64,000 nucleotides of DNA from Inhella gelatinilytica. GTDB taxonomy: Bacteria; Pseudomonadota; Gammaproteobacteria; Burkholderiales; Burkholderiaceae_C. The translations under genes and the position numbers were made by a program. Below are positions 51,001-59,215 of the stretch, piece by piece. Location of the stretch: NCBI RefSeq assembly GCF_016093295.1, contig NZ_JAEDAL010000002.1:124001-188000 (forward strand), read 5' to 3'. Every line of letters starts with the position of its first letter. Positions within the stretch are counted from its first letter, which is position 1. The notes beneath the pieces were generated by a model that worked only from the letters and a program-made list of their open reading frames with translations, ran no database searches and was not told where the DNA came from.

Positions 51001-51896
51001 ATGCCCTGGCCATCTTTCGCAATTTGGCCGCTTACGCCGCGATCGCCATCGGCAATGCCCGTGCCTTTGAGCAGGTGGCCGCCGCGCAGCAGGCCACCGA
51101 GCAGGCATTGGATGACTTGCGCACGGCCCAAGACCAGTTGGTTGAGCAGGCCAAGCTGGCGTCACTGGGGCAGTTGGTGGCGGGGGTTGCTCATGAGGTC
51201 AACACCCCGCTGGGCGTGGCGGTGACGGCGAGCTCGCATCTGATGGAGCGGGCCCGCGAAGTGCAGGGCGCGTGGCGCGCACAGAAACTCTCGCGTTCAG
51301 CCCTGGACGGTTTCTTGGCGGAAACCGAGGAATCAACGGTCTTGCTGCAGCGCAACCTGGACCGCGCCTCTGAATTGATCGCGCATTTCAAGGAGGTTTC
51401 GATTGATCGGACCTCCGATGGGCGTCGCGAATTTGATCTGGGGATTTACCTGACGGAGTTGGTGGAAAGCCTCAGCCCCAGCTGGAAGCGGCGCCCCATT
51501 GAGTGGGTCAGCGAGCTGGAACCCGGGCTGCCCATGGACAGCTTCCCGGGGGCGTTGGGGCAGGTGATCACCAATCTCGTGGACAACGCCTTGCTCCACG
51601 CTTTCGAGCCCCAGCAGCCGGGCCGCTTGGTGCTGCAGGCCCATGCGCTGGATGCGGATCGGGTGCTGCTGTCCCTGCGCGACAACGGGGCGGGCATGAC
51701 CGAGGCCCAGCGCCAGCGCGTGTTCGAACCCTTCTTCACCACCAAGCGGGGCAAGGGGGGAACCGGCCTGGGTCTGCACATTTGTCACAACTTGGTGGTG
51801 CAGAAGCTGGGCGGCAGCATCCGGGTCGAGAGTCAACCGGGGCAGGGGGCGACCTTTTGGGTCGAACTCCCCCGGCTGGCGCCGAGGGGGGAGTGA
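48039..51896 (+). CDS. Two-component propeller sensor histidine kinase
   Basis: This 1285-residue membrane sensor kinase has an N-terminal signal segment (to about residue 50). About 12-14 regulator-propeller repeats follow (GFIWIGTQGGLARYDG is the first, near 80), forming two beta-propellers to about residue 690. A Y_Y_Y domain, one membrane helix (near 795-815), a coiled coil and a GAF domain (about 860-1010) come next. The kinase core has phospho-acceptor His in AHEVNTPLG and ATPase boxes NLVDNALLH, DNGAGM and GTGLGLHI. GGAGG precedes the ATG. No response regulator is adjacent. It converges on the isoamylase gene, and carbohydrate sensing is conceivable. Confidence 0.88.
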   Translation: MAAAEFRREGAAGSLCCLGARACSGAFRWRDWGAWILALLLMGGGAARAEPDWSALATPGFRNLSFDDGLPHPIVTALTEDAQGFIWIGTQGGLARYDGYRLRLFTRDPTQGGLSDLYIQALAAAPEGGVWVATRGGGLLRYRPGSDQMENVGGPRGVQALQVQGDTVWLAGDQGLWRYQQGRMEPWVGTGDGGERLQTGLRALALAPNGTLWVGGSRGLVRLTTQGVAQPVGDAQEVTALGVDDEGAVWVGAHGRPLARVHGESGLEPLWRADHPQLARHEVTALVQARPGEMWAAGYGQGIARWPMPAGGVIRHDPGLRGGLASDGVRVLMRDRAGLIWVGGDQGVGRHDPSASAFLNLVASPTGQTGLADRNVVHIGPGRKEGEWLLGYGASGLGRLEVPVNGWVRHERLVFTPRGEEAPPLERARVLATAWEGDVLWVGTLHGLYRVDWARRSAERVPLPTPRRHPRVDALLWDGEQLWVGTLEGLVRRQGGAMRWMAHDPGRHDSLPHDRVNTLRHDAQGRLWVGTNEGLARWIEDDRFEVFPRAPGLPGSLAHDDIVSLAVDRQEHLWVATLGGGVCERQPGTVTRFRCLDRSDGLPHDNVGGLVLDDSGQVWGSTADGVFRVEGQTGQVRAFGAGEGLALRSFWIDAAARTAQGELLFGAGGGVLVVRPQHLQANRTVPHLVITELRVDGHRRPSAQSAFELAPGERAIHVEFAGLQFNAPERLRYRFRLVGLSDDWTETDGSQRVAAFSHLAPGAYRFEVEVWGPGGGTAKQTWPLTVHPAWYQTGWAKVGAVLLGLALLSFWVNRRTRTLQRRQQALEGQVVQRTTELSQANATLARSAETLRLLGDTGRDLTAQLDLQAICATLHRQLAQLLPVDAFGVALLEAESRQLRFLYYFEDKLVQGDTVSLDDPHSLSARAFREDRELDVLDEAQSETAPEVDGIDVGEPMRSLVFRPLQLNDQRIGIVTMQSRLTQAYDANALAIFRNLAAYAAIAIGNARAFEQVAAAQQATEQALDDLRTAQDQLVEQAKLASLGQLVAGVAHEVNTPLGVAVTASSHLMERAREVQGAWRAQKLSRSALDGFLAETEESTVLLQRNLDRASELIAHFKEVSIDRTSDGRREFDLGIYLTELVESLSPSWKRRPIEWVSELEPGLPMDSFPGALGQVITNLVDNALLHAFEPQQPGRLVLQAHALDADRVLLSLRDNGAGMTEAQRQRVFEPFFTTKRGKGGTGLGLHICHNLVVQKLGGSIRVESQPGQGATFWVELPRLAPRGE
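51866..51894. terminator. GC-rich hairpin over the end of the propeller kinase gene
   Basis: ACTCCCCC (51866-51873) and GGGGGAGT (51887-51894) are 8-base arms with an inner GGC/GCC stem. The hairpin overlaps the TGA and is the only structure in the 16-base gap between the convergent kinase and isoamylase genes. It lacks a U-tract. Confidence 0.4.
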
Positions 51897-51912
51897 GCGC
51901 CCCGGCCCGGTC

Positions 51913-54225
51913 TTACTTGGCGATCAGGATCAGCAGCGAGCGCTCCTGCAGCCCATAGACCGTGGTTTCCCCGCCGATCAACGGTTCGCCACCCGGGTTG
52001 GCAAAGGTGTCGGGCCCGTCGGCCCACGTGGCGGTGTCGGTCACGCGGTACCAACTCTTGCCAGCCCCTGGCCACGGGAGGGTGAAGTTCACGGCGCCAG
52101 ACCAGCCGTTCCAGGCGATGTAGATCGCCGAGGCCGGGTCCCCGAATTCCGTGCCATCCAGGCGCCAGGCCAGCGCATGGTTGGCGGTGTTGGTGAAGTA
52201 GGCCGTGTCCGCCACCGTACCGTCGGGTTTGAACCAACGCAGCTGTTCCATCACGTTGCCGTTGGTGTCATTCGCTACGTAGAAGTCCGCCGGCCGCAGC
52301 GCTGGGTGGGCTTTCTTGAAGGCCAAGAGGCGTTGGGTGAAGTTGCGGAAGTTCGTCTGATCGGTGCTCGCACTGGGGTTGAGCCAATTGCCCACCGAGT
52401 CCAGGTTGTAGGTGTTGTTGTTGCACAGTTGGCTGCGCAGGGTCTCGTCACCGCCGGTGAACATGGGCACGCCGCCCGCGACCACACTCAGGGCCAGGCC
52501 CGTGCGGGCCGCACGGCGCTGCGCTTGGGCGCTGCCACCCTGATCCCAGCTGTGGTTGTTGTCTTCGCCGCCATCGCTGGGGCCATAGGGCCAAGCTTGG
52601 TTGTTGTTCTTGCCGTTGCAGCTGTAGAGGTCTTTGAGCGTGAGTCCGTCATGGGCCACCATGAAATTGACCGAGTGCCAGGGTTTGCGACCGTCATCCT
52701 GGTACAGGTCCGAGGAACCGGCCATGCGGCTGGCAATCTCGGACAGCAACACGGTTTCCACACCCAACTGGTTTTGCTTCTTGCGAATGGCATCCCGGAA
52801 CTTGCCGTTCCATTCGGCCCATCCGCTGGGAAACCCGCCCACCTGGTAGCTGTTGCCGCCGATGGCCCAGGGTTCGGCGATCAGGTCAATGCCGGTGCCG
52901 CCGGCCGCCGCCCGCGGGGGCAACTCTTGCACGATGCGGTTCAGGGCGTTGGCTCCGTCCATCTTGTCGAAATTGAAGCACCCGTGCTGGCAGGTGTTCC
53001 CCAGTACCGAGGCCAAGTCAAAGCGGAAGCCGTCCACGCCCAACTGGTCGCGCCACCAGGCCAGGGAGTCGACGATCAAGTTTTGTGCTGTGGGGTTGCG
53101 GGTGTTGTAGTTGCCGCCCACGCCGGTGTTGTCCCAGCTGTACTGGTAGTCGCTGGTCAGTGAGTAGTAGGTCGGGTTGTCCAGACCGCGCCAAGACTGG
53201 AGGTTGTAGACCGTGAGGCCATCCGTGCCGCCCCAGGCACCGCCTTCCCCGGTGTGGTTGTAGACCACATCGATGAAGACTTTGATGCCGGCGTCGTGGA
53301 ACGCCTTCACCATGGCCTTGAATTCCCGTGTGGGGCCGCCCGGGGTTTTGTCGCTGCTGTAGCGCCGGTCCGGGGCGAAGTAGTTGAGGGTCATGTAGCC
53401 CCAGTAGTTGTCCCCGGCGGTGGAGGTCGGGTCGACATCGTTCTGGTCGTTTTGGGTTTCCTGCACGGGCAGAAATTCCACGGCCGTGACCCCTAAAGCG
53501 GCCAGCGAAGCGGCCTTGAGCGCGGCGCCGGCGTACGTGCCGCGCACGGCAGCCGGAACGCTGCTGTCGTTTTGGGTGAGGCCCCGAACGTGGACCTCGT
53601 ACACGATGTCGTCCTTGAAAGCCCGCGTGGGCTTGGTGCCGGTGCTGCCGGTGTTGGCGGCCAGAACCAGCCCTTTGGGCGCGCAGGCGCCGCTGTCCTT
53701 GCCGCGGTGGCTGGCCCCGCTGGCGTACAGCGTGCCATCCGTGCAACTGCCGCTGACCGGGTCATGGCTCATCTCGGTGGCATAGGGGTCGAGCAAGAGC
53801 TTGTTCGGATTGAAGCGGTTACCCGCCGCGTCGACGTCCTTGATAAACCCGGTGTTGCTGCCTTTGGTCCACGTGCTGGAGTAGGTCCAATTCGGGCCCC
53901 AGGCGCGGTAGCCGTAGTAGACGGTTCCCGTCAGACCATAGCTGTTCTTCAGCGTGCTCACCGCGGCGGTCTTGCTCCACACCTGGGTGGCGGGATCCTT
54001 GGTCATGACGTAGCGCACCACTTCCTGAGCGCCCATCGGGGTCTTGTAGAGCCACACCTCGATCCGGGTCGCCCTCGAGGAGTACACGCGGAAGTTGATG
54101 TTGGTCGCTGTCGCGTCGTACTTGGCGCCCAAATTCAGGCTGTTGAGGGCGGCGTGCGCCGGGGTGAAGAGCAAGGTGGCCAGCAGGCTCAGCCAGGGCC
54201 ACAGGCGGTCAAGTCTCAAGGACAT
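51913..54225 (-). CDS. Secreted isoamylase (GH13 debranching enzyme)
   Basis: This 770-residue enzyme cleaves alpha-1,6 branch points of amylopectin and glycogen outside the cytoplasm. A signal peptide (cleavage AHA/A, residue 25) precedes an N-terminal CBM48-like domain. The GH13 barrel has nucleophile D403 (VDGFRFDLASV), acid/base E451 (IAEPWAIGG) and the H525-D526 pair (VAHDG). Length and many stretches agree with the Pseudomonas amyloderamosa isoamylase (776 residues). I start at the ATG at 54225. An inverted repeat upstream is a possible sugar-regulator operator. Confidence 0.95.
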   Translation of the reverse strand: MSLRLDRLWPWLSLLATLLFTPAHAALNSLNLGAKYDATATNINFRVYSSRATRIEVWLYKTPMGAQEVVRYVMTKDPATQVWSKTAAVSTLKNSYGLTGTVYYGYRAWGPNWTYSSTWTKGSNTGFIKDVDAAGNRFNPNKLLLDPYATEMSHDPVSGSCTDGTLYASGASHRGKDSGACAPKGLVLAANTGSTGTKPTRAFKDDIVYEVHVRGLTQNDSSVPAAVRGTYAGAALKAASLAALGVTAVEFLPVQETQNDQNDVDPTSTAGDNYWGYMTLNYFAPDRRYSSDKTPGGPTREFKAMVKAFHDAGIKVFIDVVYNHTGEGGAWGGTDGLTVYNLQSWRGLDNPTYYSLTSDYQYSWDNTGVGGNYNTRNPTAQNLIVDSLAWWRDQLGVDGFRFDLASVLGNTCQHGCFNFDKMDGANALNRIVQELPPRAAAGGTGIDLIAEPWAIGGNSYQVGGFPSGWAEWNGKFRDAIRKKQNQLGVETVLLSEIASRMAGSSDLYQDDGRKPWHSVNFMVAHDGLTLKDLYSCNGKNNNQAWPYGPSDGGEDNNHSWDQGGSAQAQRRAARTGLALSVVAGGVPMFTGGDETLRSQLCNNNTYNLDSVGNWLNPSASTDQTNFRNFTQRLLAFKKAHPALRPADFYVANDTNGNVMEQLRWFKPDGTVADTAYFTNTANHALAWRLDGTEFGDPASAIYIAWNGWSGAVNFTLPWPGAGKSWYRVTDTATWADGPDTFANPGGEPLIGGETTVYGLQERSLLILIAK

Positions 54226-54292
54226 GGGGGTCTCGGTCCGGCGCCACATTCACTTGGGCCTCGGGGCCCGACGCGGCGCTGTCAGGTCCGAA

Positions 54293-54317
54293 ATGTAGGA
54301 AAACTAGATTCCTACAT
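54293..54317. promoter_or_regulatory. Candidate operator upstream of isoamylase
   Basis: ATGTAGGAA (54293-54301) and TTCCTACAT (54309-54317) are perfect 9-base arms around AACTAGA, 67 bases before the isoamylase ATG. The sequence is AT-richer than its surroundings and has the size of a LacI- or MalR-type operator. The 222-base gap holds no other clear feature. Confidence 0.6.
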
Positions 54318-54447
54318 GCGGACGCATGGTCGAGCTTCCCTCCTTCTTTTGGCGCGGGTGGTTTCCCTATTGCCAGGGAAATCCTGATCGATGGCAGGGT
54401 TTTGGGCTGGGGCGCCGTACCAAAACTACTCGTTTCTCGCCCGTGGC

Positions 54448-54843
54448 TCAGGGGGTTTTTGGCGGCGTCTCCAGGGGCCAGCCGCGCGCGGCCCAGCCCG
54501 CCATGCCGCCCTCGACGAACTGCACCCGGGTGTAGCCCAGCTCCTTGAGTTGCTGGGCCACCCGCTTGGACCGGTTCTGGGTGCGGCAAATCAGCAAGAA
54601 GGGCTCATCCTTCGCGCTGGGCAATTGACCCAGACGCTGGGGCAGTTCGCTCATGGGCAGGCGCTGCGCACCGGGGGCAATCCCCGTGGCGTGCTCGCTG
54701 GGCTCGCGCACGTCAATCAGGCGTCGGCCGGCCTCCACGGCAGCGCGGGCCTGGTCCAGGGTGACGGAGGCCGCGTCTTGGGCGAGGGTCCGCGGGGGCA
54801 GCACCAAGAGCGGGGCGAGGCACAACAGGGTTCGGCGGTTCAT
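54448..54843 (-). CDS. Exported rhodanese-like sulfurtransferase
   Basis: This 131-residue single-domain rhodanese has a signal peptide (residues 1-21, ending TLAQ). [18 protein letters not shown] near residue 42 and the active-site loop LICRTQNRS near residue 83 (Cys86 approx.) are intact, so it can carry a persulfide. The export signal puts it in the periplasm. Its substrate is unknown. It is divergent from pyrC, with 68 bases for both promoters. Confidence 0.88.
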   Translation of the reverse strand: MNRRTLLCLAPLLVLPPRTLAQDAASVTLDQARAAVEAGRRLIDVREPSEHATGIAPGAQRLPMSELPQRLGQLPSAKDEPFLLICRTQNRSKRVAQQLKELGYTRVQFVEGGMAGWAARGWPLETPPKTP

Positions 54844-54911
54844 GGTGGGCGGGCGAAATCAAGGGACTTGATTGTCCGAGGTGCGGGCGGGCGCGCGCGG
54901 ACAATCACGCC

Positions 54912-55961
54912 ATGAACGCTCCGCTCTCCCTGACCCTCACCCGCCCCGATGACTGGCACTTGCACGTGCGCGATGGGGCGGCCCTGCAATCGGTATTGCC
55001 CTACACCGCGCGTCAGTTTGCGCGGGCCATTTGCATGCCCAACCTGCGCCCGCCGATCACCACCACGGCGCAAGCGGTGGCGTACCGCGAGCGCATCCTG
55101 GCGGCGCGCCCCACGGAAGGTCCCGGCAGCGACTTCCAGCCGCTCATGACGCTTTACCTGACCGACAACACGGCGCCCGATGAAATCAAACGAGCCCGGG
55201 ATGCCGGTGTGGTGGCTGTCAAGCTCTACCCGGCCGGCGCCACCACCAATTCCGATGCCGGTGTGACCGATGTGCGCAAGACCTACAAGACGCTTGAAGC
55301 CTTGCAGCGCGAGGGCCTGCTGCTCCTGGTGCACGGCGAGGTGACGGACGGCGAGATCGATGTGTTCGACCGCGAGGCGGTTTTCATCGACCGGGTGATG
55401 CAGCCCCTGCGCGCCGACTTCCCTGAGCTCAAGGTGGTGTTTGAACACATCACCACCCAAGAGGCCGCGCAGTACGTGGCGGCGAGCGACCGTTTCACGG
55501 CCGCTACCGTGACGCCGCAGCACCTGCTCTACAACCGCAACGCGATCTTCACGGGGGGGTTGCGCCCGCACTACTACTGCCTCCCGGTGCTCAAGCGCGA
55601 GGTTCACCGCCAAGCGCTGCTGCAGGCCGTGGCCAGCGGCAGTCCGAAGTTCTTTCTGGGTACGGACAGCGCACCGCATGCAGCGCAACTCAAGGAGAGC
55701 AGCGTGTGCGGTGCCGGCTGCTTCACGGCCCCCGCTGCGCTGGAGCTCTACGCCGAAGCCTTCGAGGCCCTCGGGGCGCTGGACAAGTTAGAGGCCTTCG
55801 CCAGCCACCACGGCCCGGACTTCTACGGCTTGCCGCGCAACACAGGAACCGTCACGCTCAAGCGCGAGCCTTGGCAAGTGCCGGAGACCCTGGCTTTTGG
55901 CGACACGATCATCAAGCCCCTACGGGGCGGCGACACCTTGAACTGGAAGTTGCAGGCATGA
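54912..55961 (+). CDS. pyrC: Dihydroorotase
   Basis: This 349-residue zinc enzyme closes carbamoyl-aspartate to dihydroorotate in pyrimidine synthesis. Metal ligands are visible as [10 protein letters not shown] (residues 12-21), the carboxylated Lys in VAVKLYPAG near residue 102, His in LVHGEV near 140 and FEHITT near 178, and FLGTDSAPH near 250. Length is normal for the class II (E. coli-type) enzyme. Its stop overlaps the start of the NYN gene as ATGA. Confidence 0.97.
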   Translation: MNAPLSLTLTRPDDWHLHVRDGAALQSVLPYTARQFARAICMPNLRPPITTTAQAVAYRERILAARPTEGPGSDFQPLMTLYLTDNTAPDEIKRARDAGVVAVKLYPAGATTNSDAGVTDVRKTYKTLEALQREGLLLLVHGEVTDGEIDVFDREAVFIDRVMQPLRADFPELKVVFEHITTQEAAQYVAASDRFTAATVTPQHLLYNRNAIFTGGLRPHYYCLPVLKREVHRQALLQAVASGSPKFFLGTDSAPHAAQLKESSVCGAGCFTAPAALELYAEAFEALGALDKLEAFASHHGPDFYGLPRNTGTVTLKREPWQVPETLAFGDTIIKPLRGGDTLNWKLQA

Positions 55962-57109
55962 ACAGCGAACGTCCCGCGCGCATTGCGCTGTTGATCGACG
56001 CCGATAACTCCCCGGCCGGCAAGATCGACCTCATCCTCACCGAACTGGCGACCTTGGGCGTCGCCAATGTGCGTCGGGCGTATGGAAACTGGAAAAAGGA
56101 CGCCCTCAAAGGGTGGGAGAAGCTGCTGCACGAGCACGCCATTCGCCCCATGCAGCAGTTCGACTACAGCAAGGGCAAGAACGCCAGCGACATGGCCATG
56201 GTCATTGATGCGCTGGAGCTCCTGTACACCGACAAGCCCGATGCCTTTGGCATCGTCAGTTCGGACGCTGATTTCACGCCCTTGGTGATGCACCTGCGCG
56301 CGAAAGGGGCGGCGGTGTATGGCTTCGGCAACCGCCAAACGCCCCAGCCGTTTGTGAATGCCTGCTCGCAATTCCTGTACCTGGACAAGGTGGACAGCGG
56401 CAGCAGCGGCGCCAATGTGCCCCATCGCATGAGCGGTGCCCAACTGCGCCAGGACGCCAAGCTCGTGACGCTGTTGCGGCACGCGGTTCAGGCCGCGGGC
56501 GGCGATGAGGGGTGGGCCATGGCGGGCAATGTCAGCCAGTACATCCGCAACCAAGCCCCGTTCGATCCGCGCAATTACGGATTCGCCAGCTTCAGCCGCT
56601 TGCTGGAGGCGACCAATCTGTTCGAGCTTCGGCGCGAGGGCTCGGTGGCTTGGGTGCGAGAGAAGCGCGAGTCCAAGCCCGAGCGGCGCACGGAGGTGCA
56701 GACGGAGGTCGACACGCCCCGATTGGAGGGGCTGCGAGAGCCGGCCGAACCGCGGAAGTTGCCGGAGTCCCGTGAGCCGCGAGAACCGCGGGGTGAGGGC
56801 CGGCGTCGAGGCGGACGGGGCCGCTCCAAGGCAGCCGATAGTGAAGGGGCATCGGAGTTGGCGCGCGAGCCCTCGGCCGAATCTGTCGTGGTCGCCCTGC
56901 CAATCGCGGCCGTCGAGGACCGCGTGGCCGAGGTGGTGGCCGATTTGATGGCCGAGGCCCCTCCTGCGCCGCCGCCCACGGCGAAGAAGCGAGCGCCGCG
57001 CAAAAAGGCGGCGGCGCCGGCAGCGCTGCCTGTCGAGCCGGTGGCGGCCGAACCGGCCCCGGCCCCGGCTCCGGCCCCGCGTCGGCGACGCAGCAAAGCG
57101 ACGCCCTGA
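55958..57109 (+). CDS. NYN-domain (LabA/MARF1-like) putative ribonuclease with basic tail
   Basis: This 383-residue protein has an N-terminal PIN-like NYN domain: [12 protein letters not shown] (catalytic Asp pair, residues 11-22), [17 protein letters not shown] and [10 protein letters not shown] supply the remaining acidic residues. An OST-HTH/LOTUS-like RNA-binding region follows (about 150-230). The last 150 residues are low-complexity, rich in Arg, Glu, Pro, Lys and Ala. RNA cleavage or binding is likely. It is coupled to pyrC by a four-base overlap. Confidence 0.88.
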   Translation: MNSERPARIALLIDADNSPAGKIDLILTELATLGVANVRRAYGNWKKDALKGWEKLLHEHAIRPMQQFDYSKGKNASDMAMVIDALELLYTDKPDAFGIVSSDADFTPLVMHLRAKGAAVYGFGNRQTPQPFVNACSQFLYLDKVDSGSSGANVPHRMSGAQLRQDAKLVTLLRHAVQAAGGDEGWAMAGNVSQYIRNQAPFDPRNYGFASFSRLLEATNLFELRREGSVAWVREKRESKPERRTEVQTEVDTPRLEGLREPAEPRKLPESREPREPRGEGRRRGGRGRSKAADSEGASELAREPSAESVVVALPIAAVEDRVAEVVADLMAEAPPAPPPTAKKRAPRKKAAAPAALPVEPVAAEPAPAPAPAPRRRRSKATP

Positions 57110-57113
57110 GTTG

Positions 57114-57833
57114 GTGCTGCCGCCCACCTTTGTTGAAGCGCCTTGGTGCGCCCCCTTGCGCTGGGCCTGGTCTCGCGTCGGCACGGTAGGCAGCGTGGCC
57201 GAACGGCTCAACGCGGCCCACTTGGCGCCGCGCCGCTTCGTTGCCCAAACCGACTTGCCGAGTGGGGAGGCCTACGAGGCCTACATCGCTCGCACGGGCC
57301 AAGTGCCCACGCGCGACAACGCTCACGACGCGCTCAATGGGCTGATTTGGTGCGCCGAGCCGCAGCGCAAGCTGCGACTCAACGCGTTGCAGGCTGAGGC
57401 CATTGCCGCGCGGGGTGTGGGGGGCCAGCGCGGGCCATTGCGCGATGCGCTGACGCTCTTCGACGAGAACGGGGCCTGGTGGCCCGACTGTCCGCGGGCG
57501 ATCGAAGCGGCCTGGCGTCGGCGCGATTGGTGCACGATGTTTGTCGCACTTCGGCCGCTGTGGCGCGAGAGTCGCCCGCGTTTGTTTGGCCACGCGCTGC
57601 TGGAGCAATTGGCCCTGGCGCCGCGCAAGGGTTTGTGCGCCCATGTGGTGCTGGGCGACCCGCTGACCTTGAGTGCCGAGCAGTGGCGGGCCAAGCCCTT
57701 TCTCCCGCTGCCAGTGTTGGGGGTGCCCGGCTGGTGGCCCGCGAACGAGGAATCGTCGTTTTACGATGAGGCCTCGGTGTTCCGCCCGCTGCGGAGGCAA
57801 GCGGGGGGTGTTTCTGTTCAAGGAATTCAATGA
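57114..57833 (+). CDS. DUF3025 family protein
   Basis: This protein of about 239 residues contains VPTRDNAHDALNGLIW near residue 62, the conserved block of DUF3025, and a Trp/Pro-rich C-terminal half. No catalytic function is known for the family. The start is uncertain: GTG at 57114 is used here, and a TTG three bases upstream is equally possible; neither has a good ribosome-binding site. The stop overlaps the next ATG. Confidence 0.82.
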   Translation: MLPPTFVEAPWCAPLRWAWSRVGTVGSVAERLNAAHLAPRRFVAQTDLPSGEAYEAYIARTGQVPTRDNAHDALNGLIWCAEPQRKLRLNALQAEAIAARGVGGQRGPLRDALTLFDENGAWWPDCPRAIEAAWRRRDWCTMFVALRPLWRESRPRLFGHALLEQLALAPRKGLCAHVVLGDPLTLSAEQWRAKPFLPLPVLGVPGWWPANEESSFYDEASVFRPLRRQAGGVSVQGIQ

Positions 57834-59215
57834 TCGATCGACCGGTGGGGGTGCGCTCTTGGGGGTTTTGGGGGCGTTGGGTTCTGGCGTGTGTGGTGGC
57901 CGGATTGGCGGGCGGTGTTGCGGCCCAGGCAACCCCGCCCAAGCCCGAGCCGCAGGCCGAGGCGCCCGATGCGGCGCCGCTGTCCGCCACGGCCCGCCGG
58001 CTGTTTGACGCCAGCCGCGCCAACTTGGTTCAGGTGCGGACGCTGCTGGCGCAACAAGACAGCCAGGCCAGCGTGGGCTCAGGGTTTGTGGTGGAGGCTT
58101 CTGGCCTGCTGGTTAGCAATTACCACGTGGTCAGTCAGGCCGCCTTGGAGCCCCAGCGCTACCGCCTTCGTTTCAAGACGGCGGATGGGCGGCAGGGCAA
58201 GTTGCAGATCGTGGCCATTGACGTGCGTCGCGATTTGGCGCTGCTGCGGGCGGTGGGGGAACGGGATGAGCCGCTGACGTGGCCGGCCCCGCTGAGCTTC
58301 CGGCCAGCGCAGGAGCCCTTGGCCAAGGGCGACCGGATTTACTCGCTGGGCCATCCCCACGATGTGGCCTTTGCCATCGTTGAAGGGAACTACAACGGAT
58401 TGGTGGAGCGCAGTTTTGATGACCTGATCTATTACGCCGGCGCCCTCAACCCTGGCATGAGCGGGGGGCCGGTGCTCGATGACCGGGGGCGGGTAGTTGC
58501 CGTCAATGTGTCGACGATGCTGTTTTCCCAGCAAATGAGTTTCCTGATCCCCGGACGGTTTGCAGAGGGGCTTTGGCAGCGCTCGCGGGAGGCCAAACCC
58601 CTGACCGGTCCGGCGTGGCCTCAGGTGCGGGATCAACTGCTGGGCTACACCGACGAGCTGGTCCAGGCGTTTATGGCGCAGGCCTGGGGAGATTGGGGGC
58701 ATGCGCACTACCGCATGCCCATTCCCGAGGAGCAGTTCTTGCGTTGTTGGGGCCGCAGTGCGGACCCCCGCAGCAAGGGCTTGCAGTTCTCTCGCAGTCA
58801 GTGTCGTCAGGACCACGCACTCTTTGTGGGTGAGGGGCTGGAGACGGGCTACTTGGAAGTGCAGCACGAGGTCTATGACGGCAAGGCGCTGGGAGCCTGG
58901 CGCTTTGCCCGTCAATACAGCCAGAGTTTCCGCAACGAGAACCTGGGGCGCGCCAACGATCGGCACCGAACCGCCCCGCATTGCTCGGAGTCCTTCATCG
59001 ATGCCCAAGGCTTGCCAGCCCGTGCTGTGGTCTGCCTGAAGGCCTATCGAAAAATGCCGGGCGTGCACGATGTGACGGTGCTGATCACCGCCGTGGACCG
59101 CGAAACCGAGGGGCTGCTGGGTCGATTTGATGCCCGGGGCGTTCGATTCGAGTCTGCCCTCAAACTGGCCCGGCACTTCATCGCGGGGTATGGCCGCAAA
59201 GGGGGGCAGTCATGA
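57830..59215 (+). CDS. Exported trypsin-like serine protease
   Basis: This 461-residue protein has a signal peptide (residues 14-33) and a chymotrypsin-fold protease domain with the complete triad H99 (SNYHVV), D135 (RRDLALL) and S211 (NPGMSGGPV). There is no PDZ domain. Residues 250-461 form an uncharacterised C-terminal domain with several cysteines (CWGRS, QCRQD, HCSES, VCLKA) that may form disulfides. It overlaps both neighbours by four bases, and the FHA protein downstream is its likely partner. Confidence 0.85.
   Translation: MIDRPVGVRSWGFWGRWVLACVVAGLAGGVAAQATPPKPEPQAEAPDAAPLSATARRLFDASRANLVQVRTLLAQQDSQASVGSGFVVEASGLLVSNYHVVSQAALEPQRYRLRFKTADGRQGKLQIVAIDVRRDLALLRAVGERDEPLTWPAPLSFRPAQEPLAKGDRIYSLGHPHDVAFAIVEGNYNGLVERSFDDLIYYAGALNPGMSGGPVLDDRGRVVAVNVSTMLFSQQMSFLIPGRFAEGLWQRSREAKPLTGPAWPQVRDQLLGYTDELVQAFMAQAWGDWGHAHYRMPIPEEQFLRCWGRSADPRSKGLQFSRSQCRQDHALFVGEGLETGYLEVQHEVYDGKALGAWRFARQYSQSFRNENLGRANDRHRTAPHCSESFIDAQGLPARAVVCLKAYRKMPGVHDVTVLITAVDRETEGLLGRFDARGVRFESALKLARHFIAGYGRKGGQS

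Noticed and set aside
47778-51131. An open frame of about 1117 codons antisense to gltL and the propeller kinase
   Set aside because: It crosses two well-supported genes and reads as low-complexity Pro/Gln/His-rich sequence.
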